This document shows positions 52,899 to 60,180 of a stretch of DNA of 64,000 nt, piece after piece. The notes beneath the pieces were generated by a model. The model made no database searches and was not told the origin of the DNA. It saw nothing but the letters and a program-made list of their open reading frames with translations. The stretch is from JAHDCJ01 sp039028895 (GTDB lineage Bacteria > Bacteroidota > Bacteroidia > Chitinophagales > Saprospiraceae). The first letter of the stretch is position 1, and each line of letters starts with the position of its first letter. The translations under genes were made by a program, and so were the position numbers. The DNA lies in assembly GCA_039028895.1 (NCBI GenBank), contig JBCCHF010000002.1, positions 248,001-312,000 of the forward strand. The letters are read 5' to 3'.

Positions 52899-53186
52899 CT
52901 AAAGTTTTTCGAGAACGAATCTCATAGTGTCAAGAATCCTGGCGGCTAACCGTCTTTTTTCCATTTTTATCTGGGAACGTTGAGTCTCACCAGATTCCTT
53001 TTCTTCTTTCCAGTCGTAGTAATCCATACTGATCAGGATAACATCATCCTGATATTGCTCGTCAAAGTCTTTGATAAAATCCATTAATCGCTTGATTGCC
53101 TGCTCAAGCTTATTGATGGCGATGAAGTGTCGGATCTCGTCCCTCCGTTGTAATATGTCGTTTGCGGCTACCAGGGGTAGATAATT
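52899..53186 (-). pseudogene. EAD11-like helical ORF lacking an obvious start (ATG form 52899-53084)
   Basis: A frame without stops runs from just below TAG (53187-53189) to TAG 52899. It contains no ATG, GTG or TTG before the ATG at 53084, yet the codons upstream of that ATG look coding: RRDEIRHFIAINKLEQAIKRL continues straight into the 61-residue ATG product. This matches the opening of effector-associated domain 11 (short paired helices, [DE]EIRxxIAxxxLExAI) and ends QIKMEKRRLAARILDTMRFV. Either it uses a rare start or the 5' end was lost. It sits directly upstream of the ABC ATPase. The EAD11 call is from memory of the family pattern. Confidence 0.4.
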
Positions 53187-53238
53187 CTATGTAAATGCTA
53201 ATATAGTGATTGAAGGGGTGTTCATAATTCTTTTTTCT

Positions 53239-53345
53239 TTATTGTTCTTTTTCCTTTGATGAAAAAGAACCAAAAATCAAGGCTTTTTTCAAATCTTTAC
53301 GCTTTTCTACCTTCAAAATATTAAAAGAATAAACTCGCTTTGCTC
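53239..53345 (-). repeat. Bacteroidota dispersed repeat with hairpin (KALIFGSFSSKEKEQ element)
   Basis: On the minus strand this stretch reads in frame as VRAKRVYSFNILKVEKRKD then LKKALIFGSFSSKEKEQ and a stop. I know this peptide as a recurrent spurious or short ORF across Bacteroidota genomes. It contains a perfect 10-base stem, GTTCTTTTTC (53244-53253) and GAAAAAGAAC (53261-53270), with loop CTTTGAT. It lies downstream of gmhA and could act as its terminator. Whether it is a MITE-like repeat or a structured RNA end is open. Confidence 0.6.
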
Positions 53346-53412
53346 GAACAGTATTCTTCTTTAACACATTTTGAAAGCAGAAAAACTAATTTGAAAAAGG
53401 CCAAATTCGACA

Positions 53413-53985
53413 TTAAGCGAGTGCCGCTTCTACGAATTGGCAAACGATATGACCAACGAGCATATGGGCCTCCTGGATACGAGGCGTATCTGTTGAAGGG
53501 ATTTTCAGCAGAAGATCGCATAAATCGGGCATTTTGCCACCTGAAGCACCGGAAAACCCGATAGTCTTCATATGTAAGGAACGTGCGCGCTCAAGCGCTT
53601 TGATGATATTTGGTGAAGTACCAGAAGTTGACAGCGCAATCAGGACATCTCCTTCCCTGCCTTTGGCTTCCAGTAGTCTAGCAAATGTTTCTTCGTAGGA
53701 ATAATCGTTGCCTATTGCGGTAAGAAAAACATTATCGGCAGGTAAGGCTTCTGCGAATAAAGGGGCACGTTCAAGATAGAATCTGCCGGAAAGCTCGGTG
53801 GCCAGATGTAAGGAATCTGCCGCAGACCCTCCATTTCCGCAAAAAAGGACTTTCTTTCCTTGCCGGAATGCAGTTATTAGAATGTTGACGACCTCTTCAA
53901 TTTGCATCAAAAGGTGGTCATCCTCTAAAATCAGTTCTTTGATACTGATGCTTTCTGATATGATATGTTTGATCTCTCTTTGCAT
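53413..53985 (-). CDS. gmhA: Sedoheptulose-7-phosphate isomerase (SIS domain)
   Basis: The 190-residue single SIS-domain protein has VLFCGNGGSAADSLHLATELSGRF, LTAIGNDYSYEETFAR, LIALSTSGTSPNIIKAL, TIGFSGASGG and the late RIQEAHMLVGHIVC (Glu and His ligands). These are the GmhA landmarks, including the active-site Glu/His pair. It converts sedoheptulose-7-phosphate to D-glycero-D-manno-heptose-7-phosphate for LPS core or S-layer sugars. The partner genes (hldE, gmhB) are not in the window. A dispersed repeat follows it. Confidence 0.92.
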   Translation of the reverse strand: MQREIKHIISESISIKELILEDDHLLMQIEEVVNILITAFRQGKKVLFCGNGGSAADSLHLATELSGRFYLERAPLFAEALPADNVFLTAIGNDYSYEETFARLLEAKGREGDVLIALSTSGTSPNIIKALERARSLHMKTIGFSGASGGKMPDLCDLLLKIPSTDTPRIQEAHMLVGHIVCQFVEAALA

Positions 53986-54037
53986 AAAACCGGGCTAAAG
54001 ATAGACAATTTCGAAATCCAGTGCTAACTTTAGCCGA

Positions 54038-54799
54038 ATGATCAAAACCTTCATAAAGCGTGTGTTACCTCCACATTTCAGGCTGTGGTTACGCTTTGGA
54101 CTTTTCTTGAAAATTAGAGGGCTCCTTTATGTCGGCAAGCGATACAAGTGTTCCTGCTGTGATGGCAATTTCAGAAAATTCCTTCCCAAAAGGGACGGAT
54201 TTGAAACAAGGGAAAATGTCATTTGCCCAAGGTGTGGTGTGGTGGAAAGGCATCGTTTATTAATGCTGGTTCTTGAACAGGAAACAAATTTCTTTAAAGC
54301 ACAAAAAAAGGTTCTACACTTCTCTCCAGAATTCAGTACCCAGGCTAAATTTAAGACATTTCATAAAGAAGGATATCTGAGCGCAGACCTCAATTCCATT
54401 CTAGCTATGGAGCACTGGGATATCCAGGAGATTCCCTATCCTGACAACCATTTTGATGTTATCATTTGTTCTCATGTTTTGTCATTTGTAAAGGATGATA
54501 CTATTGCTTTATCTGAGCTACAAAGGGTTTTAGACGAAAATGGTTACCTGATTATCCAAACTGACCTGCATAAGAATGCTCAGACTATCGTTCACCCTGA
54601 AATGAGTATTGATGCTATGCAAACCTATAGCCAATGGGAAAGACTAAGGTCATATGGCGAGGATTTTTTTGCAAGAATAAAAGATGCCGGATTAGATTTT
54701 GAAATCATAGAATTTGGCAAGAACCTCGAGCCGGATCAGGTTAAGCACCATGGGATTAACCCCGAAGAAAACATCATTTTTTGTAGGAAACCGTCGTAA
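54038..54799 (+). CDS. SAM-dependent methyltransferase with N-terminal zinc ribbon
   Basis: Residues about 38-70 carry two CxxC pairs, YKCSCCDGNF and VICPRCGVVERH, that should bind one zinc. The class I methyltransferase domain follows, with VLHFSPE (degenerate motif I), LSADLN, HWDIQEIPYPDNHFDVIICSHVLSFV (motif IV/post-motif) and ALSELQRVLDENGYLIIQ. This resembles methyltransferases in surface-polysaccharide clusters that follow a GT2 or gmhA gene. The first motif lacks the usual GxGxG, so activity is uncertain. Its 3' end overlaps the convergent GT2 gene by 26 bases. Confidence 0.78.
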   Translation: MIKTFIKRVLPPHFRLWLRFGLFLKIRGLLYVGKRYKCSCCDGNFRKFLPKRDGFETRENVICPRCGVVERHRLLMLVLEQETNFFKAQKKVLHFSPEFSTQAKFKTFHKEGYLSADLNSILAMEHWDIQEIPYPDNHFDVIICSHVLSFVKDDTIALSELQRVLDENGYLIIQTDLHKNAQTIVHPEMSIDAMQTYSQWERLRSYGEDFFARIKDAGLDFEIIEFGKNLEPDQVKHHGINPEENIIFCRKPS

Positions 54800-55751
54800 G
54801 TTCTTTCTCGAAACCTTTTCTTTGCTCCACTAGGTAGGAATTGCGATTTGGAGAGTTACGTGATATCATTTCAGCAAGAAAGCCAGCCAGGAAAAGCTGA
54901 GTGCCGAGAATAACGGTCATTATGCCAAATAACAACAATGGTAAATTACGGGTAAAATAACCATCCTGGAAAAAGACACCGATTGTCAGGTAAAGCAGTA
55001 TACCAAATCCGATCACAAAAGAAAAAGTTCCTAACAGGCCGAAGAGGTGCATTGGCTTTTTGCCGAATTTTCCAACGAAGGTAATAGACAATAGATCAAG
55101 AAAACCATTGACAAAGCGCTCTAGTCCGAATTTCGTTGTCCCATACTTCCGGGCCTGGTGAGAGACGACCTTCTCTCCTATTTTTGGGAAACCCGCCCAT
55201 TTTGCGATTACGGGAATGTATCGGTGCATTTCACCATACACTTCGATATTCTTAACGACTTCACCATTATAAGCTTTCAAGCCGCAATTGAAGTCATGGA
55301 GTTTAATCCCACTGATCCAACTGGTTACCTTATTAAAAAATTTAGATGGGATAGTTTTGGTAATTGGGTCGTACCGTTTTTTCTTCCATCCGGAAACAAG
55401 ATCATAGCCGTCAGTCTTGATCATTTTGTACAGGTCGGGAATTTCATCCGGACTATCCTGGAGGTCAGCATCCATGGTAATGACCACTTCACCGGAAGAA
55501 GCGCCAAAACCTTCATTAAGTGCAGCTGATTTACCATAATTTGTGCGAAACTTAATGCCTTTGACATTAGGATTTGATTTGGATAGATCTTCTATTACCG
55601 ACCAGGATTTATCGGTACTTCCATCATCTACCATAATAATCTCGTAGGTAAAATTATTGGCTTGCATCACTTTATGAATCCATGCTTCCAATTCAGGAAG
55701 GGATTCATCTTCATTCAATAATGGGATTATGACAGAAATATCGAGCATCAA
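54774..55751 (-). CDS. GtrB/DPM1-like polyprenyl-phosphate glycosyltransferase (GT2)
   Basis: The GT-A domain has ISVIIPLLNEDESLPEL, IIMVDDGSTDKSW, FRTNYGKSAAL and ITMDADLQDSPDEIPDLY (metal site), and two C-terminal membrane helices (about 238-260 and 270-295). The order FGLERFVNGFLDLLSITFVGKFG links the domain to the helices, as in Bacteroidota DPM1-like enzymes. It should load a sugar onto undecaprenyl phosphate. It lies upstream of the DUF4199 and dihydroorotase-like genes in map order but is separated from DUF4199 by a terminator. Confidence 0.88.
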   Translation of the reverse strand: MMLDISVIIPLLNEDESLPELEAWIHKVMQANNFTYEIIMVDDGSTDKSWSVIEDLSKSNPNVKGIKFRTNYGKSAALNEGFGASSGEVVITMDADLQDSPDEIPDLYKMIKTDGYDLVSGWKKKRYDPITKTIPSKFFNKVTSWISGIKLHDFNCGLKAYNGEVVKNIEVYGEMHRYIPVIAKWAGFPKIGEKVVSHQARKYGTTKFGLERFVNGFLDLLSITFVGKFGKKPMHLFGLLGTFSFVIGFGILLYLTIGVFFQDGYFTRNLPLLLFGIMTVILGTQLFLAGFLAEMISRNSPNRNSYLVEQRKGFEKELTTVSYKK

Positions 55752-55771
55752 GTATATTTTTGTGCAAAAAT

Positions 55772-55811
55772 AAAAAGCCGGGGATTACTTAACGAATCCA
55801 CGGCCTTTTTT
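55772..55811 (-). terminator. Rho-independent terminator
   Basis: AAAAAGCCGGGGATT (55772 on) and AATCCACGGCCTTTTTT (to 55811) pair with one mismatch around an 8-base loop. On the minus strand it follows the DUF4199 stop by 20 bases and separates it from the GT2 gene. Confidence 0.8.
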
Positions 55812-55830
55812 CTTGTTTTATCTTTTAGTA

Positions 55831-56397
55831 CTATACTGATTCTGAATCTGTTGAATCCAGAATTTCTTCTTCATATTGTAATTCCGGATCGGGCTTCTTT
55901 TGAATAATCGCTGCTGAGATCAATGAGATTACAAGACCGAAAAGTAAGGTTCCGACTACAGCAAAAACAGACATCATTGCTGGTGTCATGAACGCAGCGG
56001 TTTGTTTCATAGCCTGTTCAATTGTATCATCATCCATTCCTCTGTCTATCATGCTCTCTCTTGACATATCCAAAATCTTTTCAATGAAATCAGGAGCAAC
56101 GAAGGCCATAAAAACGTAGGTCCATATAGCCATTAACACGCCCATAATCAATGAAATTAGCATACCGGTTCCAAAACCTTGTCCAAACGTTAATGATCCA
56201 CCAAGTGTTTCATCACGATAGGTCCTAAGACCAAGTACAATGGCGATAGACATGACTACAAGATTAATGACATTGGATACCGTGTTGTTCATCACGCCCA
56301 TCATGTAGAGAGCCATTCCGGCAATAATAAGTAGAAGCGATCCAATCAAGGCGTACTTGGTTGAGACCTGCATTTGAGTTGGTTGGGTGTTTTCCAT
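55831..56397 (-). CDS. DUF4199 membrane protein
   Basis: The 188-residue protein has four membrane helices (about 15-35, 40-58, 75-100, 140-165) and the family string LGLRTYRDETLGGSLTFGQGFGTGMLISL. An amphipathic segment follows with Met/Asp-rich residues (MSRESMIDRGMDDDTIEQAM). DUF4199 is confined largely to Bacteroidota and has no known function. It is commonly encoded next to a GT2 and a dihydroorotase-like gene, as here. It may be an assembly or cargo protein for the lipid-linked sugar system; this is inference. Confidence 0.88.
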   Translation of the reverse strand: MENTQPTQMQVSTKYALIGSLLLIIAGMALYMMGVMNNTVSNVINLVVMSIAIVLGLRTYRDETLGGSLTFGQGFGTGMLISLIMGVLMAIWTYVFMAFVAPDFIEKILDMSRESMIDRGMDDDTIEQAMKQTAAFMTPAMMSVFAVVGTLLFGLVISLISAAIIQKKPDPELQYEEEILDSTDSESV

Positions 56398-56531
56398 AGT
56401 GAGTAGTTTTAATAGAAATTAATAAATGCCAACTAGGACAAAATCGTCGGTTGCAAATTAGCAGAATCCTGAATATAATTCCAGTCTCTAATTCCTTCTT
56501 TCTCTAGAATTTTGATGATTTAGTCGAAAAG

Positions 56532-57803
56532 CTAGTTCAGGAAAAGCCTGCTGCGATTGTAGACTCCTATTACCTTACCGGAAAATTTCTGGCCGATGAA
56601 GGGCGAATTGGAGGATTTTGAGCTGATGTCTGCCTTACTGAATATCCAGGTGGCTTTTGGATCGAAGAAACTAAGATTAGCCGGCTCACCTTCTTCAATT
56701 TTGGGAACTGGTATTCCTAATAGATTCCTTGGTTGGATGGCTAATTTTTCGACGAAAAACTCGGGACCGGGTTTTCCTTTTAATGCCGTATTCATTGCGG
56801 CATAAGTGGTTTCAAGGCCGATAACCCCGAATCCTGCATAGGAAAATTCAAGATGCTTATTTTCACTATCCTGAGGAATATGATTACTCGATATCATGTC
56901 AATAGTGCCATCTTCAAGGCCTTTGACCAGCGCTTTTCGATCTTTTTCTGAGCGAATTGGCGGCATCACTTTCAGATTGGCATCGAACGATACCAAGGCC
57001 CCATCTTCGAAAGAAATGTTCATTGGATTGACTGAAGCTGTTACTCTGATCCCTTTTGACTTCGCAGCCTTTACCAGTGCAACACTCCTGGCACATGAGA
57101 GATTCGCTAAATGCAATCTGGAATCTGTATATTCCGCAAGGTATAAATCGCGTTGGACCATTAAATCTTCTGCGATACCTGGAATACCTTTAAGACCAAG
57201 CATTGTGCTCACTTTTCCTTCATTAAGCTGACCACCTTTGGCGATATGATCGTCATGCGCCTGATTAATAATCACCCCATCGAATGGTTTTACATACAGT
57301 AAACTGCGCATCATAAGCCCACTATTCTGGATGGCATTGAACCCATCAGAAAAGGCGACTGCTCCTGCTGCATACATATCATACATCTCCGTAATCTCCT
57401 TTCCTTCACAATTCTGCGAGACTGCCCCAATAGGCAAAAACTCTACCAATTGATCATTTGTTTTATTTATCACATAAAGGACTTCGGACTTGGAATGTAT
57501 AACAGGATTGGTATTGGGTAAACAAGCAACGCCGGTAAAGCCTCCTGCTGCTGCTGCTTTTGACACTGAGGTCAGATCTTCTTTATGCTCATAACCGGGG
57601 TCACCGGTAAACGCACCTACATCGAACCAACCCGGAGATAAGAAAGCCCCTTTCAGGTCTATGGTTTTCCTGACATTAGCTTTAATAGCTTTCCCAATGC
57701 TGGCGATCTTTCCTTTTTCGATCAGGATATCAAACTGTCCTCTTCTCCGGGAACCGGAGGCAGTTATGATGCGAGCGTTTTTAATTAAGAGTTTTGGTTC
57801 CAT
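56532..57803 (-). CDS. Non-catalytic dihydroorotase homologue (pseudo-DHO)
   Basis: The 423-residue protein is plainly a class I dihydroorotase fold (IKNARIITASGS, GAFLSPGWFDVGAFTGDPGYEHKEDL, AAAAGGFTGVACLPNTNP). The zinc ligands are gone: the D-x-H-x-H site reads FDVGAFTGDPG, the later H-x-x-H site is LHLANLS, and the catalytic Asp site, usually TDHAP, is SNHIPQ. Pseudo-DHO proteins of other bacteria are structural partners of aspartate transcarbamoylase (PyrB), and this one has the same G-x-PG-x-EHKE signature. A true dihydroorotase should exist elsewhere. pyrB is not in the window. Confidence 0.85.
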   Translation of the reverse strand: MEPKLLIKNARIITASGSRRRGQFDILIEKGKIASIGKAIKANVRKTIDLKGAFLSPGWFDVGAFTGDPGYEHKEDLTSVSKAAAAGGFTGVACLPNTNPVIHSKSEVLYVINKTNDQLVEFLPIGAVSQNCEGKEITEMYDMYAAGAVAFSDGFNAIQNSGLMMRSLLYVKPFDGVIINQAHDDHIAKGGQLNEGKVSTMLGLKGIPGIAEDLMVQRDLYLAEYTDSRLHLANLSCARSVALVKAAKSKGIRVTASVNPMNISFEDGALVSFDANLKVMPPIRSEKDRKALVKGLEDGTIDMISSNHIPQDSENKHLEFSYAGFGVIGLETTYAAMNTALKGKPGPEFFVEKLAIQPRNLLGIPVPKIEEGEPANLSFFDPKATWIFSKADISSKSSNSPFIGQKFSGKVIGVYNRSRLFLN

Positions 57804-57837
57804 TTAGGCTGAGCAACATAAAAATTGAGGTGTGAAA

Positions 57838-59877
57838 TCAGGTTTTCCACAACCTAAGCAATAGAATTTCGATCAACAAGAACAATAGTGCCAATATAAT
57901 ACACCATTTCCAAAGCACAACACCTCTTTTTCTTTCTTCTATTTCAAGCGTAAGGTTGTCTTCCGTGCTTGCATCAATTACAGCAACATTTGCACCGGTA
58001 AAACCTGACAATTCTGCAATGGTGAAATAATCCAGTTCTGATTCTTTTCTGTCAAAATTGAAAGCAAAGTTTGACAAAGGCTGGTCATCTTCCAGAAACA
58101 GCTCAAAGAAGCCTGCTTCGTTAATTTGGTTATCGACCCCAAGTAAAACTTTCGAACCGATATTTCTTTGTTCAGGAATGAACTCCCCTGTCCTGCCTTT
58201 GAGCTTGTAAACCATTTCATTACTGGTGATCCGGTTATCAGTTTCCAGAACATTATCTTTCCCGATCGTGTAAGCGATTTTTGTATCCTGACCTCTTGAA
58301 AGGGCCATTTTGTAAATCATTGGAACGAAAATCTCTCCTGACCTGGCAAGATTACTGAAATCGACATTTAAGGGAGCAGTGCTTAAAAACAGATTACCTT
58401 TATCTCTTCTGTATTTCCCTAGGAATGTTCCTCCATCGCGATAACGCATAATGACTTCTTCATTCCTACTTCCAAACCCAGACAATTTGAAATTGGCTGT
58501 CGTAGCGGGCAATTTCAGATTGGCATTATCATTCTCAAAAACATCCTTAAAAATGAATTCTTCGGTATTAATGTAAGATACCGTTCTGTCTTTTTTCTCA
58601 AACATCTCGAATTCATTGGCATTAAATGCAGCACTAAAGCTTTTGTACGAAGCCAGGTTTGACGTCTCACCAGGAAAAACCAGGACATTTCCGCCATTTC
58701 TTACGAATTGGAGTAATTCGGATGTAAGTCCGGATGAAATAGAACCCAATTCATTTAAAATAATCAGTTGAAAATCCTTGAAGCTGGAGTAATCAATTCG
58801 GCCACTTTGGACATTATTAACCTTGAAATAGGAATTATCCTGGAAAATGGCATCGAGGTAAGGGTTTGAAGCGACCTGGTTGACCACTAAAATCCGAACT
58901 TCCTCTTTTACATTAAATGCAAAATTATAGGTATCATCGAATTGGACCGGGAAATCAGTTATTGATAGTTCTGCTTCGTGCCAACCGGTTTTCAAGATGG
59001 TAACATTAACGGTATCAAAAGCTGCAGATCTTGCTTTTACAGATAATGACCCAAGTGGCCTGACCTGACCATCCAAGTTTAGTGTTAGTCTGACGTCATC
59101 AACATCTTCATCAGAGAGATTACGCACTTTGACTAACAGTCTGTTGGTCTGGTTAAGCATTTGCACAGGGGCTTCAAACCAGCAAGTATCAATATTCAAA
59201 TTCTTTTTCTGGACAGATTGAAGAGGGACCAGATTGAATTCAAAGGTGGTATCCACAAGGGTTTGGTCATCGAAGTCTGTAATATTTTTCTGGAAATCGG
59301 AAATCATGTAAAGCGATCGATTTTCCGCACCCCCTGAGTATAAAGCCTGTTTCTGACGGGCAATGACTTTTGAAAGTTCTTTAACAGATGGCCCAATTAT
59401 GACTTCGTCGATCAAGCCTAGTGCATCTTCTTTACTGACCAGCCGCTGGTGGCGCCTCTCAAAATCGTTGGTAAGTATTTGGAACTCATCATCAATCGAA
59501 TAGGCAGAAACGATTTCGCGGGCTTTCTGCTTTGCCTTTTCCAACAAAGGGACGTCCTGGCTTAAAGAACTCATACTAAACGAGTTATCGATAAACAAGC
59601 TAATGGCTTGTTGACCTCTTTTCACTTCCGTATCTTTTTGAGGAATAAAAGGCTGGGCAAATGCCAACACCAGGAAGGTAACCGCCAAAATTCTGGAAAG
59701 TAGAACCAGGAGGTGTTTGAGTCTTGCTCTGGAACTCGTCTCTTCCTTTACTTCTCTAAGAAACCGAACATTGGTAAAATAGACTTTCTTGAATCGGCGG
59801 AAATAGAATAAATGAATTATTATCGGAATACCAATCGCCAAAAGGGCCCACAAAAAGGTTGGAAATAAAAAGCTCAT
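57838..59877 (-). CDS. BatA-domain/vWA inner-membrane protein
   Basis: The N-terminus has the BatA signature: PTFLWALLAIGIPIIIHLF and a second helix (LLVLLSRILAVTFLVLAFAQP) separated by RFLREVKEETSSRARLKHL. A vWA domain follows with SLFIDNSFSMSS (MIDAS DxSxS) and LEKAKQKAREIV. A long periplasmic region and a final helix (VLWKWCIILALLFLLIEILLLRLW) complete the 679 residues. BatA/vWA proteins in Bacteroidota often pair with peptidoglycan or stress factors, but no MoxR ATPase is next to it. It is upstream of the dihydroorotase-like gene on the same strand (34 bases apart), so co-transcribed. Confidence 0.85.
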   Translation of the reverse strand: MSFLFPTFLWALLAIGIPIIIHLFYFRRFKKVYFTNVRFLREVKEETSSRARLKHLLVLLSRILAVTFLVLAFAQPFIPQKDTEVKRGQQAISLFIDNSFSMSSLSQDVPLLEKAKQKAREIVSAYSIDDEFQILTNDFERRHQRLVSKEDALGLIDEVIIGPSVKELSKVIARQKQALYSGGAENRSLYMISDFQKNITDFDDQTLVDTTFEFNLVPLQSVQKKNLNIDTCWFEAPVQMLNQTNRLLVKVRNLSDEDVDDVRLTLNLDGQVRPLGSLSVKARSAAFDTVNVTILKTGWHEAELSITDFPVQFDDTYNFAFNVKEEVRILVVNQVASNPYLDAIFQDNSYFKVNNVQSGRIDYSSFKDFQLIILNELGSISSGLTSELLQFVRNGGNVLVFPGETSNLASYKSFSAAFNANEFEMFEKKDRTVSYINTEEFIFKDVFENDNANLKLPATTANFKLSGFGSRNEEVIMRYRDGGTFLGKYRRDKGNLFLSTAPLNVDFSNLARSGEIFVPMIYKMALSRGQDTKIAYTIGKDNVLETDNRITSNEMVYKLKGRTGEFIPEQRNIGSKVLLGVDNQINEAGFFELFLEDDQPLSNFAFNFDRKESELDYFTIAELSGFTGANVAVIDASTEDNLTLEIEERKRGVVLWKWCIILALLFLLIEILLLRLWKT

Positions 59878-60180
59878 ACAGTTCTTTCAAAAAAGCTGCA
59901 CAAAAATAGTCAAGAAATTGGACTGTGCCAACAGATTTAAATTTGCCTTAACAATCAATATATTTTCTATATGTCGTTTACAGGCAGCATTTGCTATTTC
60001 ATTAAAAACGAAACAACCATTTTAACAGGTTATACGTTCATTAATAGTAAACTACACCATCATAACTCACACTGTCAACACAATGCAATAATTATTATCT
60101 TGTGATACAGTGATAATAGAAATTCTTCGGGATGTTTTCCGAATCACCTTATTTTCAATTTTTCAAGGGTATTTTCAAAT
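59878..60180. other. Divergent intergenic region, 303 bases
   Basis: This AT-rich gap between the BatA gene and the type B T9SS gene holds no gene. I see no clean TAnnTTTG promoter, operator-like palindrome or terminator; the promoters of both genes should lie here. Confidence 0.45.

Noticed and set aside
53340..53564. 74-residue plus-strand ORF over gmhA and the dispersed repeat
   Set aside because: It is antisense to gmhA and its sequence derives from the repeat.
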